This document shows, piece after piece, positions 49,602 through 61,551 of a stretch of 64,000 nt of DNA (positions are counted from its first letter, which is position 1; each line of letters starts with the position of its first letter). This stretch comes from Chlorokybus atmophyticus (lineage: Eukaryota > Streptophyta > Chlorokybophyceae > Chlorokybales > Chlorokybaceae): NCBI GenBank assembly GCA_009103225.1, contig RHPI01000277.1:848282-912281 (forward strand). Reading direction: 5' to 3'. The notes beneath the pieces are model-generated. The model saw only the letters and a program-made list of their open reading frames with translations. It was not told the DNA's origin and did no database searches. The translations under genes and the position numbers were made by a program.

Positions 49602-50125
49602 ATGGGGCTGGACCTATGTGCATGTAAGGCAGGCAGTGAGGCAGGCAGTAGGCAGGCAGTAGCAGCTATGATGGCTCTGCCAAACTACCTGCACAAGGTA
49701 GGAGCATGCAGAAGTTCTCCAACATGCCCACATCATTGCTTGATAGTGTCGAAATATTATCTGCCATACGTAAAACGTTGTCCGCAACAATTGGTTGCCA
49801 ATGCACTGCGACTAGCAGCGCGTTGTCCTACATTCACTGCAAACACCATTAGGTGTAGCACAGCAAAACGGCATTGCGTTGCAGCACATCGGAAGGTGTA
49901 CTGCGTGCGCAGTGTGCAGCCAACAGTCAAATGCGTGTGGTTTGGAGCCCGCACGCTCGGACACAGATGGATTTATGACAATCACCAATTGCTAGTGCGG
50001 TGCAAATGTGTGCGAGGAGTGTCTCGTCAAGACCAGTTCATGCATTGTGTACAAGAGATAGTATGCTCGACGAGGAGCTGTGTGTTGGAGGTACGACTGC
50101 CAGACATCACAAGTCGTCAATGGAG
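49602..50125 (+). other. Cys-rich ORF of doubtful status
   Basis: The ATG at 49602 opens a frame of 175 codons that would end at, or be spliced from, a strong GTAAGT donor at 50126. Cys and His are abundant but not spaced like a known zinc finger. No similarity recognised. Kept as a possible exon only. Confidence 0.25.
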
Positions 50126-50297
50126 GTAAGTAGTCATAATTGTGTTGTGCCTGCAGTAAGTGCCATATTCTTTTGAGTGGCAGCTGTGGCACATCAACGC
50201 ACTTATGTGAGCATAATATGTTGCGCCACAATATGGTTTCCAAAGTACAGTGTAGTGTAAACAATGATTGAAGGCAATATATCAAAGTTTATATATA

Positions 50298-53200
50298 TCA
50301 AAGTTTGCTAAAAACTTCACGTGCGTCAGAATATGTTTGCGACTGCATCCTCTGCATGACAACATCTCTGCACAAGTGCTTCTGCACCTTGCCGAGCGAG
50401 TTGACAGGCAGCGGCTCTGCTTGAAACACAACCACTCTCGGCACCTTGTACCTGTGTGATAAAGCATGACAAGTCAGCCTCAGTTAGACTACTTGCAGAG
50501 GATGGTCATACACAGTCCTCACCTGGACAGTCCGTGTTGCCGGCAGTATGTTTGCAACTCATCATGAGTTGGCAATGTTCCTGCATGTGCAGAGTTGATG
50601 ACCACAAGTGCGGCCACAGTCTCTCCCAAGCGCGCATCCGGCATGCCTACTACGGCCGCATCCACCACCAATGGATGTCTCACTAGGACCTGGCAAAAAT
50701 ATGTGGTGAGCACTACGAAAAACATGTGGTGGATGCGTGGAAAGGTGCTGTTGGTCGGGCAACAGACTGCATCACAGCTCAACCGTTGCATTTGCAATGG
50801 TGTTCATTACAGTGCACTTCTCCAGACCAAGCGGACACAAGACACAATGGCGGCCAATGAGCCAGCGACACATGTAAAACACAAATGCGGACGCACGCAC
50901 GCACGCACATAACTGCCTACCCTTTCAACTTCACTTGCATACACATTCTCCCCTCCACTCCGCACAGTGTCTTTGGTGCGTCCAACAACATAGAATCTGC
51001 CACATTGATCCATCCAACCAAGGTCGCCCGTGTAAAGCCACCCGTCAGCATCAACGGCGCTGGCGGTCTCTGCAGGCTGCCCCCAATAAAAGCTCATGAC
51101 GTGAGGACCGCGTGTGACGATTTCGCCAACGACAGGATGTTGGTCATGCTGGTTGGACTCTGACGCTATCCGAAGTTCCGTGTGTGGTGCGGGTATGCCA
51201 ACACAGCTGCCGGGTGTTATTGTGGTCTGCATGAGTCGAGTATCTGTCATTGGGTTCGCGCGCAGCCACGATGCACTTGGGATTGCCCTGTCTTGGCTTC
51301 GATCCACATGCAATCGGAAAGTCATTGAAGAGCAAGCCTCTGACATACCTGCCTGACAAAACTGGCTTGTTGATCGTTCACCTATAAGATAGATCCCAGA
51401 AGACCACAAAGCATATGGGAACAAGGAACATGTACACTGGTAACCGAAATCTATACACAAGCAGTAGACGAAATTGAAGGTGGCCAACAAAGTGGCAAGA
51501 AGTGGAGGAAGCATCAATGTGCACATGCACGCAACATAAATTGCCACTATAATGTGTTTTCAGTGTCTGCCAGAGTGTGTTACCGTAGGCGGAGACTATG
51601 CGAGCAGAGGGCATGATTCGCGCAAGGGCTTGTTCCAGCCTGGGGTCAAGCGGCCCGCCGCCGGCAAGAAGTGTAGAGATGCGGGCGAGAGCGGCGCGTT
51701 CTGCGTCGGTGTATTGACCCTGATGGTTGGCGAGATCTGTCAACATGGCCGGCACCGCGATGAACGCCGTCACCCCATGCTCAACTGCCGCAGCCGCCAA
51801 GCCCGCTGCGCTGAACTTGCGCAGAAAAACATGCGAGCTTGCGGCCATCACCACCGCCAGCGCAGAGGTGATGCCCCCTGCAATGTCGTGACAAGCATGA
51901 TGAACAATAGAAACACATTGCCACGGGTGGTTGCCCATATTGACCATTGGTGCGCGTGCGTGCCCGCATGCATGTGTATGTGTGTGCGACTGGAGATGGT
52001 AGCAGCGGCCCACCTGCGCTGGTGTGTTTGCCTAAGCAAGCACTGCGCAACCATGTGTACTAGTATCTGTGTGCGTGTGTGAGCAGTTGCGTGCGTGACT
52101 TCCCGTACACGTGTGTGCGCACGTGGCTAAGTGTGATATAGAGACGGCAGCAACAGAAGTAAACATATGCCTACCGATATGGTAGAGGGGAGCAGCGTGG
52201 AGGTACACATCACAGTCAGAGTAGCTGACGGCGGCAAGCTTGGCAAGAGACTGCATCACAAGGGCAGCATGACTAAGAGCCACTCCCTTGGGTGCGCCCG
52301 TCGTGCCGGATGTGAAGCAGACAAGCGCAATGTCGTCCGGCGCCTTTTCCAGCAGCTTCTCGTCCAGCTCCTCCGCAGTATCAACCGCCAGCACTTTCTC
52401 GTAGTCCCCGCCATTACTGAGGTCGATGCAAATTCTCAGCGATGCGCAGCGAGCCCGCAGAAGTGGCCACCAGCTACTGAACTGAGCAGACACAATCACA
52501 GTAAGTCAAGCACACAGAGACCGAGGCAAACACCAATGCAAGATTTGTGTGTGTGTTGTAAGTGACTGCGCAACAGTAATTGCGTCAGCAAGCAAGTACT
52601 TGAGACGGTGAGTACATGAGGAACTTGCACAGATTGAGCTTGAGTGTGACACTTGGAGACCGAGTGAGCTCACAGGCAAATTCCTATGTACATCCTCAAC
52701 ATGCTCAAACTGTGTAAACCCGGTGAATGCACTAGCTCACGTTGCGCACATGAATCATTTTGACTGACCCTCTACGCACCTCCTCGTCGCACGCGAGTGC
52801 TGCTGCCTCAACGCGATTCACAGCTGCAGCGGCCTCTGCCAGGCCCCATCGGCAGTTCAACGGAGCTGCAACTAAGCCAGCGGCTGCCAGGGCCAGGAGC
52901 AGCTCGAGGTACCTATCACTGTGAAATAGCCATGCCGTTCAACACACGCTCTCACACACAAGAGCGCACGCATGCACAGTATCATGCCCAAACGCTTCCG
53001 TGCACGCTTTAATGCGTACGCACACGCACAAGTGCAATCCCCCGTCTTAATCGCATCAGGACCTTGGGGAGACACTGTGTATTTGTTTTTACAAATTGAT
53101 CTATAGTGCACCACTGGCTTATCCGCTCCTACCTCTCTTTTACGATTTACGTTCAACTCTAATTCAAAACTATGGTCAGGAGAGATCTTAAGACTGATCA

Positions 53201-53617
53201 GATCTAGACTCTCCTTTTCATGGCATGCTGTAGTAATCCACTCCGCTGTAGCCCCTGTTATGGCTAGGGAGGGAGTTAGCCAAGTCCATTTTGCTGCAAC
53301 CGTCAGCAGCATCTTGCAATTTACTTTGCAAGCAGTACACATGGTGACTTCGCGGTCGCCCTTAAGAAAGCCATCATTAAGGCAAATAGAGCANCATGTG
53401 CGCTCACGTACCTGTTTGTTGCGGCAATAGCTACTCTATCTCCGCGCTTGAGGCCGGTAGCAGGCCCAATGCCAGAGGCAACCGCAGCAATGCGCCGAAC
53501 GAACTGCGCGCCTGTGTGGCTGCGTCCGTCGCAGACAGTCACAATGTCGCTGGAGCGGCGCTGGACAATCGCGCGCAAGGCGTGGGCTACGTGTGCACCC
53601 CTCCCAGTGGTGGACAT
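50298..53617 (-). CDS. AAE14: AAE14/MenE-type o-succinylbenzoyl-CoA ligase
   Basis: Acyl-activating enzyme that forms OSB-CoA in phylloquinone (vitamin K1) synthesis, the electron carrier of photosystem I. Seven exons (53412-53617, 52780-52912, 52175-52481, 51584-51877, 50921-51348, 50523-50689, 50298-50451) join in consistent phase into 562 residues, the usual size. Motifs: VCFTSGTTGAPKGVALSHAA (P-loop), YLHAAPLYHIGGITSALAVV, ISTLLAGGGPLDPRLEQAL, SAYGMSEACSSMTF, GWLYTGDLGWMD, TKDTVRSGGENVYASEVERV, and the C-terminal lysine in LPVNSLGKVQKH. The order and spacing match plant AAE14 along the whole length. The protein ends in SKL, a peroxisomal PTS1 signal; no clear transit peptide follows the ATG at 53617, so an upstream exon may be missing. 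Base 53394 is ambiguous. Confidence 0.93.
53040..53393 (-). other. Coding-like segment inside the first AAE14 intron
   Basis: From the ambiguous base at 53394 leftwards, one minus-strand frame is open for about 115 codons. It starts with a zinc-binding pattern CSICLNDGFLKGDREVTMC then TACKVNC (CxxC...CxxC) and continues with protein-like sequence such as LISLKISPDHSFELELNVN and KREVGADKPVVHYRSICKNK. It has no GCATGC-type simple sequence, unlike its surroundings. Not recognised. It may be an inserted fragment of another gene or element, or a join error next to the ambiguous base. Confidence 0.5.
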
Positions 53618-54595
53618 GAGAATGTTGGGTGGTGCTGCTGGTGGGTGTTGTTGACTCTGCAAGCAGGGTGAAGGGCTTCATTGCCACCAATGCATGCAGT
53701 CGAGCACAACGTTCATGTTTACTGCTTCAATTGTAGTCAACGTGTGTACTGCATTGGAGCTACAATCATGTTAGTTATATGCACTATAACTGCGCATGAC
53801 AGCAATCGCTAAATAGCATTGCTGTCGTCACTGTCATGCTCACTAAGAACTCTTTGGTTCTAGCATAGGCACCAACTGCGCTCCAACACCACACGAGCTG
53901 TTTGCACTTTGGTTAACCCAGTTAACCCAGTGCAGGACATGCTGCGCTCTACTGGCGTCCCATTGACGTCTTTGGGCAATGTTGGCTTTGACCCCATAGA
54001 ACAGCGTGCAATGGAACAATTACAGTTGCATATATCAAGCTGTAGAGTGCAAGTAGTCAATGCGTGTGCACAAAACAAGCAACAGGCACACAACAAAGGC
54101 AAATAAATTGCAAGACTTAGGGGCCCAGAGCAGCGCTCACACACACTATGCCGACCATAGCTAGACCCTAGACCCTAGACCAAGACCGACCCTAGACCAA
54201 TATACTACAACTACAAGCTTGGCTATGCGCATGCAGCGAGCAGGCACCGCAAGCACGCAGCCCATTACAACAAATCCAAGCATCCAGCGCAACAATGTAC
54301 GCACACCTTGGCTCCCAAAAGCAGGCCAATCCCTTCACCTCCACCTCCACCTCCACGTCCGCCCCCCCTCCACCGCCGCCACCGCCGCCACTGACGCCGC
54401 AACCACAGTGCGCCTTTGCGCTCAGTTCCTCAACTCACCGCGCTGGTGGTGGCGGTGGCTGTAACGGACAAGCGCTTGAGCTGGGCCTTCGCATGAGCTG
54501 CAGCAATCAGCTAGGTGCAGTGGTTCAAGTGCAGTGCAGCTTCACCTGAACTAGTTGTTTGGGTCGGTAGCAAGCTCAACCAACCATCCACCATC
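53618..54595. promoter_or_regulatory. Shared upstream region of AAE14 and HflX
   Basis: About 980 bp between divergent starts. TAGACCCTAGACC-type repeats lie at 54160-54200, and CCACCTCC/CCGCC-rich sequence at 54337-54390 near the HflX start. No TATA box evident. Confidence 0.35.
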
Positions 54596-57500
54596 ATGCT
54601 GCGGTGCAGCCGTCTGCTGTTGCCTCGGCTGACGACGACGACGACGACAGCTTCAATAAGGCTGAAGAGCGAAACCTTCTCTTTTGCATACATTCATGCG
54701 GACGCTTCAACCAAGCTCAGCAGCAGGCCAGCTGAGCGACAGGCGCAGAGGCTGCTGGTAGTGCAGCCGAGGCGTGGGCAGGGCGCGGAGCTGCGGGGAG
54801 AGGTAAACCATGTGCTTGCGTATGTCATGCATTCTGTCTCTGGCACCACCTGTTGTTGGGCGGTGGTTGCTGCTTGAGCGATCACTAGAGTGGGTTTGCA
54901 CTTGTGCGACAAGAAAAAATCAAGCTTGCCTCGTGAGGCAATCTTGTTTGTTGTTCACACAAGCTTATTGCAGCCTATGCAGCAAGCAAGATGCCGCAAT
55001 TGATTAGCATGCATAGGCGTCCTCGTTGTCACAAGCTTTTTCGTGACAAGCTTGCCATAGTGTACGCTCGCGCAAAAGCATGCTAACAGGCTTGCCGCAT
55101 GCATAACGTAGGCATGCTCGCGGTCTTAGTGGTGAGGCGTAGTGAAGCTGCAGGCATGCAGTGGGAGCCTCTTGTTAGCGGTCAACATCTGCACAAGCTT
55201 GCCTGCAAACATGATGACGGACCACCCTTGATCTCCGTGACTGCGCGGGCAGCGCATGCTTGCAGTCCTTGCATGCATTCGTGCACATGCACGTGGAGTA
55301 TTTGCTAGCTTTAAGCCACACAGGTCACAGACACACTCGTACACGGTGTGTAAGCGCACAGTCACAGCTTATTTATGTGAGATTGGTGTTGTCATATGTA
55401 TGTACGTGTATACCTAAGACTGCGCTTGTGAATGTGTTTGTGGGTGTGTCACATGCACACACTCGTGATGTCAATTTCCTGTGTGCAGTTGGAGGAGGCA
55501 TTGCGCTTAGCAGAATCCCTTTCCGCAACTTCAAACCCAGCACCGTCGTCATCATCAATGCAGTCCAGTGCTGTCTTGGAGTGCCCACATGTGTTGGTGC
55601 AAAATCCTGCGGGTGGACACACACGCACGCGCCGCGTACGCTCAAGTGAGCACAAGAGTGTCATCAACTTGCATGGCAGTTGTGCGTGTATGAAGCAGTG
55701 TTGGTATGTCTCAAGGCACATGTGGATGCAATGCCTGCACAATTGCTGTGTGATTTGCATTCCCGAAATCATCTCCGGCCGTTGCCTCAGACACGTTCTT
55801 CGGGTCCGGGACAGTTGATGAAGTCAAGAGGCGCATCGACTCGCTTCCAGGGGTGACAATGACATTATTATTACTGCATTTACACCTTCCAGCATAACGT
55901 CAATGTGGAGCGCACAGCCTGATTGTAAATGATATGCAGGACAAAGCTGTAAAAGGCGTGTTCGTGAATGCACCCTTGACTGCGGTCCAACAACGAAACC
56001 TGGAGGTGCAGTCCGTGGTGCATGCATATCGTCATGATGTTTGTTGATGAGCTCGTTGGTTGGTTGATTCTGGAGTAAATGCCCGTAGTTCTTGCTACAT
56101 GTTGCAAGTTTCTCTGCAATATTAGCCTTGTGCTTCAAACCTCTCAGAATTGGATTGTGTAACTTGCTCAACCATTATACCCACAGTCACGTGACAATTT
56201 AACTGATCAGCTCGCTCTTGATATGCCAATTCGCTGGTTCAGTTGTTTATGGTTAGAAGTGCCTGGCTCCACCCAGGCAGCGTGGGGCATGCCAGTGGTG
56301 GACCGCGTGGGTTTGATCATCGAGATATTCGCTTCGCGGGCTCAGACGCGCGAGGCTAAGCTGCAGGTACAGATTGGGGGTTGGTGACCATGCAGACCAG
56401 CTGCTGCTGCATCTTCATGATCACCAACTTCCAATCTGCCCTGCAAGCTTGGGGTTGTCTCTGTGCACTGGCATGGATTGTTGTATCCAATACAACATCA
56501 CTGAGCAGTAAACTGTGCAAACGCCTGGTCTGCAGGTGGAGCTTGCAGCTCTCGAGTACAAAGCCAGTCGCCTCGTGCGCAGCAAAGGCCCCGGCCGCAA
56601 GTTCTTTGACGGTGTTGAGGATGGAGCCGCATCTGAGGTGAGTTGTTCAGCACTTACAAAGGCAAAGCTTCTGTGTAGACAGTGTGAAGGGGACATGCAC
56701 ACGCAGTGCTTGTTGGTATACGTTGTTATGCTGCCTGGCAGGTAGTGAGCGCACGTCAACGGGGCGCTGGCGGGCTTGGCTTCATGGGTGGTGCGGGCGA
56801 AACGGAAATTGAGCTCCAACGCAGGCGGTAGGTTGATGTTTTGTGGCTTACAACAAACCCCCGATTGCCTACAAAGATAATGCGTCACAGCTTGGGTGAG
56901 CGTAAAAGGAGACTGCTGGAGTTGCTTGGGGAGGTGCGCCGCACGCGACAGCTCCAGCGGACAGCTCGCCAGCGACAGGTGTGTACTTGCAGTTTTGTGT
57001 GTGGGTGTGCGCTCATTGCTGTCATGTTGATGTTGGTATACACACATGCGTGTGTTGCTGCTACAGGGGGACGTGGCACAGGTGGCAGTAGTGGGTTACA
57101 CCAATGCAGGTACCAACAATGCACTTACACTGACATAGTCAACATGGCTCGGGTGCTATATTGTTCTCATGCTTGCAGGCAAGTCTTCTCTGGTGACTGC
57201 GCTAAGCAAGCGCCAGGTTGGCATTGAAGATCGGCTGTTCTCAACACTGGACCCGTCCCTACGTGGCGTCCGACTCCCTTCCGGCCGTCGAGCCGTCCTT
57301 AGCGACACCGTTGGCTTCATCTCTGATCTGCCCGTACAGGTGGGTCTTCTGTATTTGCGAGTACTGATTAGCCTTCAGCATGATCAGATACCGCGATAAA
57401 AGCAAACCACACACACATACACACACTCTGCAGCTTGTGGATGCATTTCGCGCGACTCTTGAGGAGGTTACTGGGGCCGATCTGCTTCTTCACGTGATCG

Positions 57501-58876
57501 ACGCAAGCGTATGTTCAATTAGCTGCAATTGCTATTGTTACGCAACACCGGTACATGCTACCAAGGTGTCCTTTCACTCAATCAGGCGCGAGCGCGGGTG
57601 CAGCAGCGCGATGCCGTGCTGAGCGTGCTTCGCGGGCTTGGCGTTGAAGAAGACAGGCTCAAGACTGGTGTTATTGAAGTCTGGAACAAGGTGCATGACA
57701 TGAAGCTGTGCGACTCGCATACAGTCCTTACCTCCACATCATTATCTACCATCTACCTTACTATGAAATGTCGCAGGTCGATCTGATCCACGAGCAGGAG
57801 GAGCCTGAAGACAACATCAACGCGCTTGGCGCGAGTGTCGTTGCTGATGATAGTGAGGATGGCAAAGAGGACCGCCACAGTGAACAGGAGGTCTGTTTCA
57901 CTTCTGAGGGCATTGTACGCTACTACTGTATGCAATATTACAGGTGCGTGCGATGGTTTGCAGGATGATGCCGGCAGGGACAGCGAGTCATCCGTCGCTT
58001 CTGAACAGGCAGAAGAGAGTGCTGACGAGCGCAGTGCCGAGTGGGGGACCAATGGCGGAAGCAGGGTATGTCAACATGTTGTTGCTGTGCCCAACCATGT
58101 CGGTTCACATGTGAAAGTCATTGTCACACAGTTGCCTCCTGAGTTGGGCCCATTGCTGGATGATGTCGTTAGCGGCGGTGCAAAGCGTGTCGATGTGGAT
58201 GTTACTGACCCGGAAGAGGCGTTTGACTATTATGATCGGGAGCGTAACATGGTGTGGAGCAATTCTGCTTTGTCTTGGATCAATTGCATGTTGGATGCAT
58301 CGTCAATCTTGTTGATGTGACCCGTACTTTTGCTCTGAAGGTGTGGGAGAGTGGTGGCGGGGAGGCTGTGATAGAGCACGAGGAAGGGGTACATAGATCT
58401 GTTCAAGCAGCACACATAGTGTCGGCTTGCAAGCCCAACGCTAAACGACATGCGCTTTGTTTTTTCATTGACCCTTCCATGTGCACATCCTTTGTGTGCA
58501 GACACTTCCCCCCGAGTTCGACCCTGAGATCGAGTACGATCCTCCTGAAGGCCTTCCTGACACGCCTCCTTCACCACCCACTCCTTCCACCAACACCGAC
58601 ACCAACCTTAACAATAACCCCGATCAGGACCCCGACCCCAACACAAGCACAAGACACACCAATGCCAGCGCAGTCCTATCCTCGCACCTCCTCACGCGCA
58701 TCGTGCCTTATAATAGCAGCAGCATCCCGCGTGTATACGTGAGCGCAAAGGAGCGCATCGGTCTCAAGGCGCTGCTGGTCACGATTGACGATCGGCTGGG
58801 TGTGGGCAACAGGCGACAAGGAGGGAAGCATTTGGTGGAAGAGGCTGCAACGCTACCTGCTGACCAAGCTTTTTGA
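54596..58876 (+). CDS. HFLX: HflX/GTPBP6-like ribosome-associated GTPase, sixteen exons
   Basis: TRAFAC GTPase of the HflX family, which splits stalled or stress-arrested bacterial-type ribosomes; a plastid or mitochondrial site is likely. Exons start at 54596, 55489, 55791, 55940, 56277, 56536, 56742, 56891, 57067, 57179, 57434, 57586, 57777, 57964, 58132 and 58502 and total 650 residues in consistent phase. HflX N-domain: FFGSGTVDEVKRRIDSLPG, FVNAPLTAVQQRNLE, AAWGMPVVDRVGLIIEIFA, GAGGLGFMGGAGETEIELQ. G domain: GYTNAGKSSLVTALSK (G1), LSDTVGFISDLPVQLVDAF (G3), EVWNKVDLI (G4), VYVSAKERIGLKALL (G5). Between G4 and G5 is an acidic, Ser/Pro-rich insertion of about 190 residues not usual in the family. 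The last two exon borders (58252 and 58502) are the weakest. Confidence 0.92.
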
Positions 58877-59885
58877 TGGCGCATGTTTTGGATCGTACGT
58901 TTTGGGCAAGTATAGCGCGTGTACAGGTGTGTATAGCGAGAGTGGTAGGTGAGTGCAGCTGTACATAGCGACATGCTTACGCGGCTTTGCCCGAGTGCAG
59001 GGATGGTCTTGCTTTGCGGTGGTCAGGCTTTGCGGTGGTAGAGATTGCAGGCTCTCAAACACCTCGTTTGCTGATAGCGATTAAACTTATGTGTGTACTT
59101 AGATGTGTGTACGAATACGTGTGCATATGCTGGACAAGTGATACAGTGTTGTAAGAAACTCCAACAACCATTGTGCGCGCGCCCAATTGCTGCGGTTTAG
59201 CTAGCTAAAGTACTCTATATATTCCATCAGTGCATGTGAAGCGCCTGACACCACCATGGACAACCATGCATTGTGCATAGCCTTGTCAAGCTAGGAACAG
59301 GAGCATTGGAGCCAGCGGTATGAGCTTATTTGGGAGGCACTCGACCCGCCAGCAGTGGAAACCCACGGCACGGCGGGCGAGGACCACCAAGTCCTGCGCC
59401 TGTGCACACGTCTCATGGTGGCAACGCGAGTAAAGCAGCGCCGGCTGGAGGGCTTTGTTCAACTGTGCCGGCAGTGCGTGCCCTGCGTGCTGCAGCGTGC
59501 TGTCATGGAGCAAGGAGCGGTGGTGGGCTGGGCGGGCCTTCAAGCATTGAGGTGGATGCTGCATTGGCGGCGGCATGAATGCCAGGTCCAGGCAACGCAA
59601 AGCAGACGGCTGGCGGTGCCGGGCCGAGCAGCAGTGATTGTCGCTGGAGGCGAAGGCGACAGCGGCAGCGGTAACATCGGGGCAGCAATGGTTACTGCCG
59701 CGTATCGTGTGTGGAGTCTGCACGTGTGCTGTGTAGTTGTCGGCGATATGCATGCGGGGTGTGCTGGGTAAATGTGATGGACTGTACAAAGTGGCGCTGT
59801 GCTGGAAGTCGTACAGTTGTATGCTTGTGAGTAGTCTATATTAAGTAGTTTGGAGGCTACCAGGCACCCAAAAGTATGTTTTTGC
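58877..59885. other. Interval with an exon-like plus-strand frame
   Basis: A plus-strand frame at 59295-59771 starts immediately after a TAG that could be a splice acceptor. It reads QEHWSQRYELIWEALDPPAV then LRLCTRLMVATRVKQRRLEG, which looks protein-like but is not recognised; no upstream exon in phase was found. Otherwise empty. Confidence 0.3.
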
Positions 59886-61551
59886 CTACCCTTGTCGCCC
59901 GATCACCTCCGCCCGAGTGCGCTCCCGCAGCCCGGCAGCCAGCTCCAGCAGCTGTGGGAGGCCCTTTGTCCAAAGCAAGAACAGCTTCTCCTGATTCCAC
60001 TCCCAGTTGGAATCCCGCAACTGAATGGACTTGCCTGGCATGCGGCAGGACAGCAGCGCCGTGCGTGAGTGGGTGTGTGGGGATATCAGCGCCAGAGCGA
60101 GAGACGCTGGAGGGTCCAGGGGAGCCACCCGCGACACAAGCACCTGTGAGCGAGATTGGTGTTGTCATCGTTTGGTTTTCCAGGAATTGGTCTGTGTGCG
60201 CTGCAAGTTCTACACAACAGACCCATGCATGCGTGCGCGTGCAAGTGAGTGCACGCAGTAAGTGTTGATTACTAGTTTCCTTGCTCCCAATGCATAGAAT
60301 CAAGTAACCTTGTGGGCGCTGCACTACACTACTGTCCCAATTTAAGAGTCCACTCATCATGGTGAGTCATTGTACCTGTTGCAGCATGCCTGTGGCTTCC
60401 CATTGTGCAACAATCTCCCCAGTCTCTTCAAGCCGGATGTTGACATAAACCACTCTTCCCTCCCCCTGCCCCATCTGCGCTCCCTCCAAGTCCACCATCG
60501 GGCATCCGCGCGCAAGCCGAGCCGCCACGTGCAGGAGGTCAGGCCGGCCTCCGTTGTGTTGTTGGCCTTTGCTGCTCATCAACTCGCTTCCACTGCGGAT
60601 GAGCGCCTGCCACTGCGCTGGACACGAAGATGAAGTTGGGGACAGCTCATCCTCACTTGTTGGCACCTGGTTCAAACGTATACATGTGTGACATGTGCAT
60701 ATTTTAACTCTCTCGTTGAGTTGCAATGGGTTGCACTCTACCTGTTGCTTGTTGGTGTTGCGGGTAATATCCGCAGCGCTAGTAGCGAATCGGTACTGCC
60801 CAAGTAGAGGGAAACGGTGAGATCTCGGCGACACCACCCAGAGACAGGATGAGCTGAAAGAGCAGCAAGACAAATAGCTAAGAGCAATGGAACCATATCG
60901 CACAGGTGAGGTCAACCAAACCGAGCGCTTTATGTGGAAGCACCTGCTGGGTTCAGAGACTTCCTCGTCCCTTCCAAGCAAAGTTCCGGGGCTTGACGGG
61001 GAGGCACAGTCGTCTTCACATCCACTCAACCCAACATTTCTTTCATCAGGAGGATCGCTGTCACAAGAAGGACTTGATGGTAATGACCATTCAGCCTCCC
61101 TTTCCTGCCTCTCCTTCCACCTCTGCAGCTTCAGCACTATGTCTGTAAGTTCGTTTGAATGCCAAATGGAGCTCGTGCCGTCTACTGAGCAAGGCGCCTG
61201 CACACGCGTTTGAACAGCACAGTTGACTTCGTTTCTTGTACCATAGTGTTGTATAAGAAAGGTACTATGTTGTTTTGGTATATAGTATACAATTGTCAAG
61301 GATGGCTAACGTGGGAACCATAAGCAAATCTTGTACCGGTCTTGATGCAGACAAGCAAAACAGGTGACATGATAGTTGATGCACGTGCTAAGCCTCAATC
61401 CCAACCGACAAAATATGGTGATATGTATGTTTGCAGGAGAGCTTGTTACAGTACGATCAATGTGGGTGTGTTGCGCGCTTGTGCCTCTCACCTTGCCCAA
61501 CAGTGTTGCTGCCGCTTCTGCCACCATACAGCAAACGTCACACTCCCCCAT
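59886..61551 (-). CDS. Unrecognised 324-residue protein, five exons
   Basis: Exons 61492-61551, 60944-61197, 60742-60853, 60376-60666 and 59886-60143 join with consistent phases (donors GTGAGA, GTGCTT, GTAGAG, GTACAA) into 324 residues. The N terminus is MGECDVCCMVAEAAATLLGK; then a charged helix (IVLKLQRWKERQEREAEW), an acidic Ser/Pro-rich linker, and a well-ordered C-terminal half with alternating hydrophobic strands (GRVVYVNIRLEETGEIVAQW, PASLALALISPHTHSRTALL) ending in a helix (LPQLLELAAGLRERTRAEVI). The C-terminal half could be a beta-rich domain, but I cannot name it. No signal peptide or membrane segment. Convergent with HflX. Confidence 0.65.

Noticed and set aside
49602-50125. Cys-rich ORF as a confident gene
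   Set aside because: No motif, no neighbouring exon in phase, and composition similar to surrounding non-coding sequence; kept only at low confidence.
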